Assembly: GCA_023263945.1 (NCBI GenBank)
Contig: JALQTW010000002.1
Span: 244,339 to 308,338 of the forward strand
Length of the DNA stretch: 64,000 bases
Reading direction: 5' to 3'
Source: Patescibacteria group bacterium
GTDB lineage: Bacteria; Patescibacteriota; Gracilibacteria; Peribacterales; Peribacteraceae
In this document: in pieces, positions 30,869 to 40,463 of the stretch
Layout of the letters: every line of letters starts with the position of its first letter
Numbering within the stretch: position 1 is the stretch's first letter
Notes under the pieces: generated by a model
What the model saw: the letters and a program-made list of their open reading frames with translations, nothing else
What the model was told of the DNA's origin: nothing
The model's database searches: none
Program-made: the position numbers and the translations under genes

Positions 30869-33472
30869 TTTAATAATCCCGATGCGATCCTCAATTTCCT
30901 GGTCCACAAACACCTTCTTTCGTCCGTATTTCATCCTGCTGTACTCACGAATGAGCCCCGCCATTTTTTCGTTACGGTCCGATTCATCGTAAATCGTCTT
31001 CATGCTGAAGGGACGGGATGTCGTGTTGTTGATGCTTATCTTTGAGTAGCAATGAAAGTTTGGGATACCGATGACATCCTGCTCGGAGAGCGTTGGTGCA
31101 AATTCTTTCGCCATATACTCGGCATCTTCGGCGCCAATCTTGAAGCTTAAGATAGAACCCACGTTACCGAAGACAGCATCGCGCATCTTGGTAGAGGCCT
31201 CTTCATAAGCGCCTGTCTTTCCCGTGAGCTGCCCAATGTACTGGTGCGCCATGACAAGAGCTAATTCATATTTACGCGCCTCGCTAAGAATGGTTGCAAA
31301 GGCATCGGTAATGAAGTTCTGGAACTCATCGACGTACAGATAAAAACGCTTGCGCTTGTCTTTTGGCATATCGGCGCGGGAAAGCGCGGACATATTCACT
31401 TTATTGACAAAAATAAGTCCAAGGAGCTGTGCATTGATATCGCCAATACGTCCCTTGGAAAGATTGATAAGGAGAATCTTCTGGTTATCCATAATGTCAC
31501 GAACATTGAACGCGCTCTTCGGCTGTCCGATGATATTGCGCATGGTTGTGTTCGTGATGAACGGACCAAACTTTGCGGAGAAATACGGAATCATTTCCTC
31601 TTTTTCTCGTGCGCCAGTCTTCGCAATCTCATTCTCCCAGAAACTTCGTACAACAGCGTTTTTACACTTGCTGACTTTATATTTCTGGAATGCATCATCC
31701 ACGAACAGACGCGGCACATCGATAAGCGTTGCTCCTTCCTCTTCATCGTCCATGAGCGTCAAGCAGCCATTTCTAAAGTAGTGTTGAATGCGCGGACCGA
31801 AAATTTCATTCCCGAAGAGCTTGATGAAAATTTCCATAGCATCCAGCGATGCACGGTCTTTTTCTTCGTCAGTCTTTGCTTCAAGTAAGTTGAGTCCCAT
31901 CGGACGTTCTGTATCAGCGGGATCGAACAAGACAACATCCTTCGCGCGCTCTTTGGGAATGTGGGCAAGGGCATCCTGAATCAAATCGCCGTGAGGATCC
32001 ACAATACAAACACCATTTCCATTCTTAATGTCCTGACGCGACTGCCAGGAAAGGAGCGCGGATTTACCGGAGCCGGATTTACCAATGATGTACTGGTGAC
32101 GGGAACGGTCCCCTTCCAGAAAGCGGATGTCTGTATCCACGGCACGATACCGGTTCACGCCAATGACAATGCCTTCCTTTGGAGCATCTGGTGGGGGCGG
32201 AAGGACTTTGTATGCAATCCACTCGATGATTGGGATCTTATTGTAGCGGCTATCCGGGAAGTGGAAGATGGATGCCAGTTCCTTTTCCACAAGCAGATTT
32301 TTCTTATGGAAATACCCATTAATGCGATGTTTCCAGAGCCAATGCATGATGCGTGCGTTCCATGTGAGAGGAAAGAAATCCATCCACAAACGGCGGTTCC
32401 GGAAGGAGTTTCCGTAGTCATCACGGAAAACGTTGAATGCCACCTGCATATTGTTTGTGATATCAATGGCGCGTTTCCACGTTGGGGCAGAAGCAAAAAT
32501 GCGGATAGTGGTATCGAATCCGCTGCGTCCTGCTTTTTCCCCCATGCGCTTGTACAGTTCTTCTTCCGGTTGAATCATGCGGACGAAGGCATCTCCACTG
32601 GACGCTCCCGGGGCATTTGTTTTGCTGTCCGATGAGAATGCGCTGGTCACATAGCCAATCCATTTGAGAACCGGAATATCATCGAAGATGGTGCTCTTCT
32701 TTCCCTTGAATTGCTGACTTGCATACGTTTTGGCCTTGCGGCTCCATCTCTCGGAAAGTGTTGGATTAATGATCACCTGGACACATGCCGTCTCATTTCC
32801 TTCCAACTTAGAAAGAACGTTCGTGATGTCATTGAGAGGATCATCCTGCATCTGTTCAAAGAAGCGGATGGGATAAATGAATGAACGACGTGTGATCATG
32901 TTGTACCCAACCAATTTGGATCTTGATGGTTGAATTTCGGGTGTTGGTTTGGGTGTTACCTCTGCATTGGGATAGTACGACGTGATTTGTTTCTCCACGA
33001 TGGAAACAAGAGAAGGCGGCATGAGGACATAGAACGTGAGCTGCCCGTTTTCCAGATACAACTCAAAACTGATAGTCTTAAACCGGAAGATGAGGAAGTG
33101 AATCTGATCCCAGAAGGTGAGATCCTTTACTTCATAAAGAGCGCGGAACAACTGTTCCATCACGGCAATCTTTTCCTTGAAATCTTTTTCCGTTCTCTTC
33201 TCTTCATCAATCTTGCTGTCTGCACGTGGCAGGACAACTTTGTAGGAAATCAACAGTTTGGATTGAAACCATGCATACGTGAAACGCATTTCGTAGATGG
33301 CAAATTTGATGAGAAGATAGACGGAAATAAGAAGAAGCGTGCTGTTCAGAGGTGCTTCTGAAAACCATTGCCAGAGTGCCGACCACAGATGCGTGTTGAG
33401 AATTGTATTGCCAATGGCAATGAGCAAGAGAACAGCGGGCCAGAATAAAAATTGGAGAATCTGGACGATCAT
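30866..33472 (-). CDS. Membrane-anchored VirD4/HerA-like ATPase (type IV secretion DNA-binding type)
   Basis: 868 residues. Two or three hydrophobic segments lie at the N-terminus (about 5-65). A long pre-ATPase region follows (to about 440), then a RecA-like motor with Walker A GKSGSGKSALL (about 466) and Walker B LYVDEFQNF (about 708), and late motifs VMAHQYIGQL and IGIPNFHCYSKI. This architecture is common in CPR genomes and is usually annotated as a type IV secretion DNA-binding or DUF87 protein. It may pump DNA or protein through the membrane, but no relaxase or pore genes are nearby. Its ATG overlaps the stop of the response regulator gene, so it belongs to that operon. Confidence 0.82.
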   Translation of the reverse strand: MIVQILQFLFWPAVLLLIAIGNTILNTHLWSALWQWFSEAPLNSTLLLISVYLLIKFAIYEMRFTYAWFQSKLLISYKVVLPRADSKIDEEKRTEKDFKEKIAVMEQLFRALYEVKDLTFWDQIHFLIFRFKTISFELYLENGQLTFYVLMPPSLVSIVEKQITSYYPNAEVTPKPTPEIQPSRSKLVGYNMITRRSFIYPIRFFEQMQDDPLNDITNVLSKLEGNETACVQVIINPTLSERWSRKAKTYASQQFKGKKSTIFDDIPVLKWIGYVTSAFSSDSKTNAPGASSGDAFVRMIQPEEELYKRMGEKAGRSGFDTTIRIFASAPTWKRAIDITNNMQVAFNVFRDDYGNSFRNRRLWMDFFPLTWNARIMHWLWKHRINGYFHKKNLLVEKELASIFHFPDSRYNKIPIIEWIAYKVLPPPPDAPKEGIVIGVNRYRAVDTDIRFLEGDRSRHQYIIGKSGSGKSALLSWQSRQDIKNGNGVCIVDPHGDLIQDALAHIPKERAKDVVLFDPADTERPMGLNLLEAKTDEEKDRASLDAMEIFIKLFGNEIFGPRIQHYFRNGCLTLMDDEEEGATLIDVPRLFVDDAFQKYKVSKCKNAVVRSFWENEIAKTGAREKEEMIPYFSAKFGPFITNTTMRNIIGQPKSAFNVRDIMDNQKILLINLSKGRIGDINAQLLGLIFVNKVNMSALSRADMPKDKRKRFYLYVDEFQNFITDAFATILSEARKYELALVMAHQYIGQLTGKTGAYEEASTKMRDAVFGNVGSILSFKIGAEDAEYMAKEFAPTLSEQDVIGIPNFHCYSKISINNTTSRPFSMKTIYDESDRNEKMAGLIREYSRMKYGRKKVFVDQEIEDRIGIIK

Positions 33473-34290
33473 GCTGAAGGGGAAGAACGGAGGGCTGCCT
33501 CTACTTTGGCAACAATTTCATCAAAACTCAATTCGCTCTTGATGGCAAAATCCTTGGCACCCAATTCCAGTGCTTTCTTGTGATCACTCTCCTGACTCAA
33601 GTTTGTGAGGACAATGACAGGAATCTTCTTCGAAACTCCAAGTCCGGAGAGTTTTTCCAGAACGGTAAATCCATCCATCTCCGGCATGAGGAGATCTAAA
33701 ATAATCACCTCATAGTGCTGGTCACGCTCCAGGATATCCAGTGCTTGCGCACCGCTTTCAACGGGCATGACGCTGAAGCCGCGCTCCTCCAGATTTTGAC
33801 GGTAAATCTGAAGGAGGAAGGGATCATCTTCCACAACCAAAACCCGACGCGTGCTGGACGGTTTTTTCTCCTGAGTTGTATTCAATTGTTTCTTACTTTC
33901 TTTCACCACCACGTTCCCCTTTCCAATAATTGAACGAATACGTTCAATGATCTCTTCAAAGCTCAGGTTGCTCTTCGTGAAACATCCTTTTGCCCCCCAC
34001 TCTTTGCACTTCTCTGTAATATCATCTTCACCAGTGTTCGTGAGCACCATGAACGGAAGAGAAGAGAGGGAAGGATCTTTCTTCAGAGAAAGGACCAACT
34101 CTTCTCCGCTCATCACAGGCATCTTGAGGTCAATGAGAACCAGATCGATGTGATCTGCCTTTAATTTCTCCAACGCCTGTTTTCCATCCGAAGCAAGGTC
34201 CACTTCGTATCCCGCCTCTGTGAGGCTCCGCTGATAGATCTGTTGCAGGAACAGATCGTCTTCTGCAATGAGGATACGTTTAACGGTCAT
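33469..34290 (-). CDS. Response regulator with two receiver domains and no output domain
   Basis: 273 residues: REC 1 (about 1-125, phospho-acceptor D54 in VLIDLKMP), a Lys/Gln linker, and REC 2 (about 147-270, D199 in IILDLLMP). Both have the acidic pair (AEDD, VEDD) and the conserved Thr (VLTN). With no DNA-binding or enzymatic output, it should signal through protein contacts, perhaps as a phosphorelay hub. It is coupled by overlaps to the kinase upstream (11 nt) and the ATPase downstream (4 nt). Confidence 0.9.
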   Translation of the reverse strand: MTVKRILIAEDDLFLQQIYQRSLTEAGYEVDLASDGKQALEKLKADHIDLVLIDLKMPVMSGEELVLSLKKDPSLSSLPFMVLTNTGEDDITEKCKEWGAKGCFTKSNLSFEEIIERIRSIIGKGNVVVKESKKQLNTTQEKKPSSTRRVLVVEDDPFLLQIYRQNLEERGFSVMPVESGAQALDILERDQHYEVIILDLLMPEMDGFTVLEKLSGLGVSKKIPVIVLTNLSQESDHKKALELGAKDFAIKSELSFDEIVAKVEAALRSSPSA

Positions 34291-35761
34291 GGGAAAGTGG
34301 GAGAGAGAGGAAGAAACTCGTACCGCGCTGATGGTCTGATGTGAAACTCACGGTTGCATCAATGAGATCCGCGAACGACTTCACGAGAGCAAGACCAATC
34401 CCCGTTCCATCCGGCGTAAAGTTTCGCGCTTTCGCGGAGCGGAAGAATTTCGTGAAGATATTTTTCTGATCGTCCGGTTCAATACCAATGCCATGATCGT
34501 GTACTTCAATGCGCGCATGTCCGTCCGCTTCCGTCACATACAAAGAAACCGTGGAATCCGGCTTGGAATATTTCACGGCATTGCCGACGAGGTTCGTCAG
34601 GATTTCAGTCACAAGCAGGGGGTCTGTGCGGACAGCTTGTATGATATCGGAGGAGACACGAAGCTCAACGTGTTTCCTGTCACATGCTTCTTTCAGGGAA
34701 GAACGAACATGACTCAGAATGTCATCCAGAGGAACCGATACCATGGTTGCTTTTATTTTCTCTGCATCAAGGCGTGACATGGAGAGAAGCGAAGAGACCA
34801 ATTCGGACATAGCGAGGGTGCGGTCATACGCCTGTTCAATAGCCTGTGCATCTTTTTGAAGAAGCTGGATACGGCCTTCGCGAACACTTTTCCTGAGCGA
34901 TTCCATAAGCCACCGGATGGCCGTGAGAGGAGTACGAAGTTGGTGGGATGCGGTAGAGATGAATCCATCCCGAAGTTCATTCAGCTTGAGGACTTTTCTG
35001 CGCATATCATCAAAGCTTCGCGTAAGAATTCCAAGTTCATCCCGAGAATCTGATGCCAGTTCAACACTGAAGTCTCCTTCTGCAATACGCTCTGCCGCAT
35101 GTTGAATTTTTTCCAAGGGGCGGGAAATCCACGCAATGAGAAACTGTGCCATCACAAGAATACCCAGAAGAAGAATGGCAACAGCAATCATGGAAAACGT
35201 GATGAGGTACCTGCGAGTGACAGCAGCGGATGATCGCAGTGCACTTGTTGCATCACTGTTGATCCGTTCTAATGCTTCCGTTTCCGTCACAAGAACTCGA
35301 AACGCTGACGTTGCAGCATCGCTGTCCTCGTTTTGATAGGCTGACTGAAAATCAAGCCATGCCTCCTCCATGCGATGGAGTGTCTCTTCTTCTCCGTCAA
35401 GAAGACTGTGCTTGTTTTCAAAGACAAGGGACTGGTACGCACCCGGTGATGCCGTGAGACTCAATTCCTGTTGATATCGCGCCATCTCTGTGCGAAATGC
35501 ATCCGCATGAACGTTCATGGAGGCAAGACTATTCGGCAGCATGGCATCCGTAACCGCTGCACGCATGTCGCGGATTTTCAGTCGCGCTTCGTACCGTTCC
35601 GTCTGGGATGCGCTCATTTCCGGAAGCATCGAGGAAATGCGTGATGCAAAGAGAATGAACATTCCCGTGAGCACGAGGGCCAACGCAAGAAACGCGAGGA
35701 GAAATTTATCCCGGAGCGTCATGGTAAGCCGACGCGTGAATGGATGGTTGTGTGAAGACAC
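34280..35761 (-). CDS. Membrane sensor histidine kinase
   Basis: 493 residues with a GTG start at 35761, preceded by AAAGGA and a TAGAAT box 12 nt upstream. TM1 (about 20-40) and TM2 (about 190-212) flank an extracytoplasmic helical sensor of four-helix-bundle type. A HAMP domain follows, then HisKA with the phospho-acceptor His in STASHQLRTPLTA (about 273). The HATPase has an N box (LVGNAVKYS), a G1 box (DHGIGIEPDD) and a G2 box (GTGIGLALVKSF). It is the first gene of a kinase, double-receiver, ATPase operon. An in-frame ATG is available 12 codons later. Confidence 0.92.
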   Translation of the reverse strand: MSSHNHPFTRRLTMTLRDKFLLAFLALALVLTGMFILFASRISSMLPEMSASQTERYEARLKIRDMRAAVTDAMLPNSLASMNVHADAFRTEMARYQQELSLTASPGAYQSLVFENKHSLLDGEEETLHRMEEAWLDFQSAYQNEDSDAATSAFRVLVTETEALERINSDATSALRSSAAVTRRYLITFSMIAVAILLLGILVMAQFLIAWISRPLEKIQHAAERIAEGDFSVELASDSRDELGILTRSFDDMRRKVLKLNELRDGFISTASHQLRTPLTAIRWLMESLRKSVREGRIQLLQKDAQAIEQAYDRTLAMSELVSSLLSMSRLDAEKIKATMVSVPLDDILSHVRSSLKEACDRKHVELRVSSDIIQAVRTDPLLVTEILTNLVGNAVKYSKPDSTVSLYVTEADGHARIEVHDHGIGIEPDDQKNIFTKFFRSAKARNFTPDGTGIGLALVKSFADLIDATVSFTSDHQRGTSFFLSLPLSHDR

Positions 35762-35846
35762 AGAAATCCTTTTATTCTAGCAGAAAACTGCCATAAAAGC
35801 GAGCCTTCTTTAGGACATCTGTTTTCGTTACGGTCCGCCTTGTCGT

Positions 35847-35880
35847 GATTCATCGTTACGATTCATCGTATCGATTCTCG
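35847..35880. repeat. 13-bp tandem repeat in the intergenic region
   Basis: GATTCATCGTTAC (35847-35859), GATTCATCGTATC (35860-35872) and a partial GATTCTCG. It lies between the kinase promoter and the 3' end of the NHL gene; the rest of 35762-35911 shows no gene. Confidence 0.5.
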
Positions 35881-35911
35881 GGGAGCGCAGTGCACACCTG
35901 CTCTGTGTGTA

Positions 35912-37567
35912 TTAAACCTTTTGGAACAGAGATCCAAGAACGCTCATAAGACGCAATACCCTCGACGGAATCCACGATCGAAAGGATGCTGGTCTCGTAT
36001 TGAGAGGAACACATGCATTTGTACCAGGATCACACATTGTGCTTGCAGGACAAAAATCCACAGCACAATCCTCACACGCGCAATTTTCGTTAATATCGAT
36101 GGAATTTACTTCGCATATTCCATTTCCATTGCATGTGTTAAATGACTCATTGCTTGGCGCAGAAGGAGGAACACAAGCATTCCCTTTCGGTTTATAAACC
36201 GTGACACGATGCTCTCCTGTATCTGCAACAAAAATCGTGCAATCACCATCAGAAATATTCACCGCACTGGGATACAAAAGATCCTGCTCATTCGGCGGCA
36301 AAAGGCGAGTATTGGCGCCGAATCGGTCCTTACCAAGAAGAGTATTTGCACCAATCCGTTTCGTGGCATCCAGTGCATCCGCAAGCGGAAAAGCAAGAAC
36401 ACGGCTGTTATACGTATCCGCAACAAACACCATGTCACGACTCACGGAAACACTCTGCGGTCCGTACAAACTTTTTTCATCTGCTCCTTTGTTGAGGTTG
36501 AGCACATGATACGCTTCGTTCGATGTTCTTCCCGGCGTGATGGTGATGATGTCCGGTTCATGGAAGAAGAGAACACGATGATTGCCTGTGTCCGCAACAA
36601 TGATCGTCTTCGATGTGGTATCAATAGCAATATCCCGTGGTGCAGAAAGTGATGCAAGCGTGGTACCGCGAAGGGAGCCCGTAAATGTCTTTTGACCAAG
36701 AACCGTTTCCGCAAGTTGTCCGGAGGAAAGCACACGCTCAAGATCAAAACGGAGAACACGATTGTTGCCGGTATCCGCAACATAGAGGTCTCCAAACATG
36801 GTGACCGCAAGCCCGTACGGACTTCTCATACGCGCAGAAGCGGTAGCAGGATTCGTACTTGCAAAATCTTCCTGTCCGAGCACGAATGTCGGCTGAATGC
36901 CATGCGCCAGCGTCTGCGGCGTAACATTCATGTACACCAGAACACGGTTGTTTCCTGTATCGGCAACGAAGAGCCTGTTCCTCTGCACATCGATAGCAAC
37001 GCCGGATGGCTGTTTCATGCCATTCCTGCCCGACCCTTCTCCCCGCGACACAGCATCCGGTTGCCCCAGCACGAAATCTGCATGCGGATGGAGCGGGCGA
37101 TACGTTGCATCCAACTGAAAAACAAGCACGCGATTATTGAGCCTATCTGCAACAAAGAGGAGGCGGAAGTGAGGATCGAACGCAAGATCAGTAGGTCGAT
37201 CAAACCCTTCGTTACTCGTGGGAAATCCACCATTATTGGGAAGGTACCCATGGGGATTGACCGTGAATCCGCCCGCTTCTGTTTGCCCCACAATGACATC
37301 TGCCGGTTGAAATGCATCGAAGCATCCGCAGTTTCCCTGATTCACACATTGCAAGAGGAGGTGCGTACATGCAGCCGTGCAGGTGCTGCCACTTGTACCG
37401 TTGTTCGCACCATCGTCACACTCTTCGCCAATCTGTAGGATACCATCTCCGCAGACCGATCCCACGGCAAATCCTTTTTCAAGAGAGAGCCACCAAACAC
37501 TCACAAAAATGATCCCCACGAAAAGGACACAAAACAGGAGAGAAGGACGCACAAAATGGGGGGCCAT
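35912..37567 (-). CDS. Exported NHL-repeat beta-propeller protein with Cys-rich ends
   Basis: 551 residues starting at MAPHFVRPSLLFCVLFVG, a signal anchor; the start is fixed by TATACT 6 nt upstream. Near the N-terminus is a DUF4215-type Cys-rich motif (CGDGILQIGEECDDG). The middle holds about six NHL repeats of the form FVADTGNNRVLVF, FVLGQPD and GVAIDVQRNRLFVADT, making a propeller. The C-terminus is Cys-rich (CNGNGICEVNSIDINENCACE). Such proteins bind ligands or partners at the surface; no enzyme site is seen. Confidence 0.82.
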   Translation of the reverse strand: MAPHFVRPSLLFCVLFVGIIFVSVWWLSLEKGFAVGSVCGDGILQIGEECDDGANNGTSGSTCTAACTHLLLQCVNQGNCGCFDAFQPADVIVGQTEAGGFTVNPHGYLPNNGGFPTSNEGFDRPTDLAFDPHFRLLFVADRLNNRVLVFQLDATYRPLHPHADFVLGQPDAVSRGEGSGRNGMKQPSGVAIDVQRNRLFVADTGNNRVLVYMNVTPQTLAHGIQPTFVLGQEDFASTNPATASARMRSPYGLAVTMFGDLYVADTGNNRVLRFDLERVLSSGQLAETVLGQKTFTGSLRGTTLASLSAPRDIAIDTTSKTIIVADTGNHRVLFFHEPDIITITPGRTSNEAYHVLNLNKGADEKSLYGPQSVSVSRDMVFVADTYNSRVLAFPLADALDATKRIGANTLLGKDRFGANTRLLPPNEQDLLYPSAVNISDGDCTIFVADTGEHRVTVYKPKGNACVPPSAPSNESFNTCNGNGICEVNSIDINENCACEDCAVDFCPASTMCDPGTNACVPLNTRPASFRSWIPSRVLRLMSVLGSLFQKV

Positions 37568-37573
37568 GGAGGC

Positions 37574-37579
37574 AGTATA
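37574..37579 (-). promoter_or_regulatory. -10 box of the NHL-repeat gene
   Basis: TATACT on the minus strand, 6 nt before the ATG at 37567. Confidence 0.6.
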
Positions 37580-37639
37580 ACGCGCTTGGGACATAAAAAA
37601 AGCCGCAATCATCCTCTACCAAAAAGAGGCATTTTATGC

Positions 37640-37645
37640 TATACT
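37640..37645 (+). promoter_or_regulatory. -10 box of the pilus operon
   Basis: TATACT ends 7 nt before the ATG at 37653; an earlier ATG at 37647 would lie within 1 nt of the box. Confidence 0.6.
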
Positions 37646-37652
37646 TATGGGA

Positions 37653-39359
37653 ATGCTTTCACACCCACTTCTTACACCAGAACAGGAGAAACATATTGTG
37701 GACTCCCTCGTGAGTGGCAATCTGCTGAATTTGAATGACATGGATGACATTCAGAAGCATGCTGCGTTGAATGAAGGCACGTTGTTTGATCTTGCGATTG
37801 AACACACCAATTTGAGTACAGCACAGGCTGCACAGCTGATTGCTCGTGAACACAACTGGCGTTTTATGGATTTAGACCGTTGGCGTCCGAACGACACAAA
37901 TCACCTGAAAATTCCTCTCGCCTTTGCAAAAGCGAAGCGGGTTGTTCTTTTCTCCTGTACAGAAAACGAAGCACATGTTGCCATGAGTGATCCTCGTGAT
38001 ACAGAGACACTGCATCTTGTTGAAAAATATCTGGGTCGTCCAACACGCTCCTACTTTGCTGCGAAGGAACACATTCGAACTGCTCTTCGCTGGTACAAGA
38101 TTGATATTCATGAAACGGTGAACAAGCTTGTTGCCATGCATGAAGTTGCCGTGAAGACGAAAGCACAGGACAACAGTGTTCCACTGCTCTTCGATGTTCT
38201 TGTCCGTCATGCCATTGCAAGCGGTGCCTCAGACCTTCACATTGAACCACAGCGTACGGGAACCGCCATTCGTATTCGTATTGATGGTCTCATGCAGACG
38301 GACATTGTGCTCCCCAAGACTATTCACGATCTCCTCATTCTGCGTGTGAAAGTTCTTGCAAGACTCCGCACCGATGAACATATGGTCCCACAGGATGGAA
38401 AGATTTCTATTTTCGATGAAGATGATCCAAACGAGCGAACAGACATTCGTGTATCTATTGTTCCAACCATTGTGGGCGAGAAAGCTGTGATGCGTATTCT
38501 CTCCTCTTCTGAGCAGGGACTCAATTTAAACCGTCTTGGTTTCAGCCGAGCGGACTTGGAAATTATGAAACGTCAGAGCGAACGAAGCTGGGGCATGATT
38601 CTGGTGACCGGTCCTACCGGGTCCGGTAAAACGACAACCCTCTATGGACTCCTCAAGATTCTCAACGTGCCGGAAGATAACCTGATGACGATTGAAGATC
38701 CTGTAGAATACGAAATGAAAGGACTCACACAAATTCAGGTGAATAGCGAGGTTGGTCTTACATTTTCCTCCGGTCTTCGCACCATTGTGCGTCAGGACCC
38801 GGATACCATTCTTGTGGGAGAAATTCGTGATGAGGAAACAGCAAACATTGGTGTGAATGCCGCCATGACTGGGCACTTAGTGCTTTCTACTCTCCACACG
38901 AACGATGCGGCCACCGCATTCCCCCGTCTTCTGGATATGAACGTGGAACCATTTCTTGTTGCATCCACAGTCAACATTGTTGTTGCGCAGCGTTTGGTTC
39001 GAAAAATCTGCACCCACTGTATTCACAGTGAGGAAACGAGTCTGGATGAACTGACAAATCGTCTCCCCATTCATGCACTGGAACTTCTTGGTCGCCAGCA
39101 AAAGACCCTCCGCCTCTTCAAAGGCCTTGGCTGCCCCATGTGTAAGAATTCAGGATACCTTGGACGCATTGGTATTTTCGAAATGCTGGAAGTCACACCG
39201 GAAATAAAGCAACTTATCCTGAAACGTGCGAGTGCCGATGATATTGCGGCGCAAGCGAAGAAGCAGGGAATGCATACCATGTTTGAAGACGGCATTGATA
39301 AAGTGCTTCAAGGTATGACGACCATTGAAGAAGTCTATCGTGTTTCCACTACCTCCTAA
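37653..39359 (+). CDS. pilB: Type IV pilus assembly ATPase PilB
   Basis: 568 residues starting at MLSHPLLTPEQE as set by the -10 box. An N-terminal MshE-like region is followed by the GspE/PilB core: Walker A GPTGSGKTT (about 319-327), Asp box and His box regions (IRIDGLMQTDIVL, VGEIRDEETANIG) and the four-Cys zinc site (CTHC to CPMC, about 450-500). Membership of PilB rather than the PilT retraction ATPases follows from the N-terminal domain and the zinc site. It powers pilin assembly in the operon that runs to 50884. No pilT is seen in the window. Confidence 0.93.
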   Translation: MLSHPLLTPEQEKHIVDSLVSGNLLNLNDMDDIQKHAALNEGTLFDLAIEHTNLSTAQAAQLIAREHNWRFMDLDRWRPNDTNHLKIPLAFAKAKRVVLFSCTENEAHVAMSDPRDTETLHLVEKYLGRPTRSYFAAKEHIRTALRWYKIDIHETVNKLVAMHEVAVKTKAQDNSVPLLFDVLVRHAIASGASDLHIEPQRTGTAIRIRIDGLMQTDIVLPKTIHDLLILRVKVLARLRTDEHMVPQDGKISIFDEDDPNERTDIRVSIVPTIVGEKAVMRILSSSEQGLNLNRLGFSRADLEIMKRQSERSWGMILVTGPTGSGKTTTLYGLLKILNVPEDNLMTIEDPVEYEMKGLTQIQVNSEVGLTFSSGLRTIVRQDPDTILVGEIRDEETANIGVNAAMTGHLVLSTLHTNDAATAFPRLLDMNVEPFLVASTVNIVVAQRLVRKICTHCIHSEETSLDELTNRLPIHALELLGRQQKTLRLFKGLGCPMCKNSGYLGRIGIFEMLEVTPEIKQLILKRASADDIAAQAKKQGMHTMFEDGIDKVLQGMTTIEEVYRVSTTS

Positions 39360-39364
39360 TTTTT

Positions 39365-40411
39365 ATGACGTTTAAGAGACAACTTCGGATGGTCGATGCA
39401 ATCGCCCTCTTCAAACACCTGAGCATGACGCTGAAGGCGGGTCTCAATATTTCTGAGGCGGTGAATTCCATGGACGCCCGAAAGGGATCTGGCATGAAAC
39501 GCGTGATAGATCACCTTCAGAACAGTGTGGAAACAGGACACACCTTCTATGAAGCAATGTCTACGGCTCCACGTAGTTTTCCCATGCTTGCACTGCAGCT
39601 TATTCGCACGGGAGAAATCAGCGGTTCGCTTCGTGAAAACATTGAAGAGGCATCTGCGTATATGACAGATATGGCGGAAACACGACGCGAAGTACGCAGT
39701 GCGATGCTCTATCCATCGCTTGTTCTGGTTGCGGTGACCGGTCTTGGACTTTCTATTTCCCTCTTCGTTCTTCCGCAAATTATTCCGCTCTTTGAAAGCA
39801 TGAACGTGGAACTTCCCATGCCAACGAAAGTACTTCTCTTTGTTGCACGTTCTTTTGAAGCACATGGTCTGGGCATTGTTCTTTCTACAGCCGCTCTCTT
39901 CGCTGGTGTGCTCATTGCCTTCCGTGCACGCTCCCTCAAAGCAGTCACCGCTCCTATTGTTCTGCACATTCCCCTCATTGGTCATATTGTGCATCTCTTC
40001 AACCTCACACGTATTTGCCGAACACTCGGAAGCCTTCTTGGAAGCGGTATTCCCATTGTAGAAGCACTCACTATTACAGGAGATTCTCTGGAGAACCCTG
40101 TCTACAAACGTGTCATTCGTGATGTCACCAAGACCGTTACAGCAGGTGCACCACTTTCTGATGGACTGAAACTACATCATCAGATTCCACAGCTCTTCCA
40201 GCGTCTTATTTCTGTGGGTGAAAGAACAGGATCTATCAAAGATACGTTGTTCTACCTCAATGAGTATTACAGCGCAGACCTTAAGCACGCAGTGAAAAAT
40301 CTTTCCACAGCACTGGAACCTGCCATGCTTATCATTGTGGGAAGCCTTGTAGGATTTGTAGTGTTCGCCATTATCACGCCAATTTACGATATTACGGGAA
40401 GTATTCAGTAG
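39365..40411 (+). CDS. pilC: Type IV pilus inner-membrane platform protein PilC
   Basis: 348 residues with two T2SSF domains and three membrane helices. Conserved blocks are LKAGLNISEAVNSM, LIRTGEISGSL, GIPIVEALTITG and a second ISVGERTGSI, ending in a hydrophobic helix (AMLIIVGSLVGFVVFAIITPIYD). It lies 5 bp after pilB and forms the rotating platform on which pilins are assembled. The stop codon is followed at once by a heptamer-period array (40416-40439). Confidence 0.92.
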   Translation: MTFKRQLRMVDAIALFKHLSMTLKAGLNISEAVNSMDARKGSGMKRVIDHLQNSVETGHTFYEAMSTAPRSFPMLALQLIRTGEISGSLRENIEEASAYMTDMAETRREVRSAMLYPSLVLVAVTGLGLSISLFVLPQIIPLFESMNVELPMPTKVLLFVARSFEAHGLGIVLSTAALFAGVLIAFRARSLKAVTAPIVLHIPLIGHIVHLFNLTRICRTLGSLLGSGIPIVEALTITGDSLENPVYKRVIRDVTKTVTAGAPLSDGLKLHHQIPQLFQRLISVGERTGSIKDTLFYLNEYYSADLKHAVKNLSTALEPAMLIIVGSLVGFVVFAIITPIYDITGSIQ

Positions 40412-40415
40412 GACG

Positions 40416-40439
40416 AGGTTTTAGGTGTTAGGTTTTAGA
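40416..40439. repeat. Single-arm heptamer array after pilC
   Basis: AGGTTTT, AGGTGTT, AGGTTTT, AGA. The same unit as in the der array at 25898, about 14.5 kb away, but without a visible opposite arm. Confidence 0.7.
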
Positions 40440-40463
40440 AGTGAGCATGATATTGTAGTTGTC

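Noticed and set aside
36692-37438. 248-residue open frame antisense to the NHL-repeat gene
   Set aside because: Antisense shadow with repeated Arg/His/Ile content produced by the NHL repeats on the other strand.
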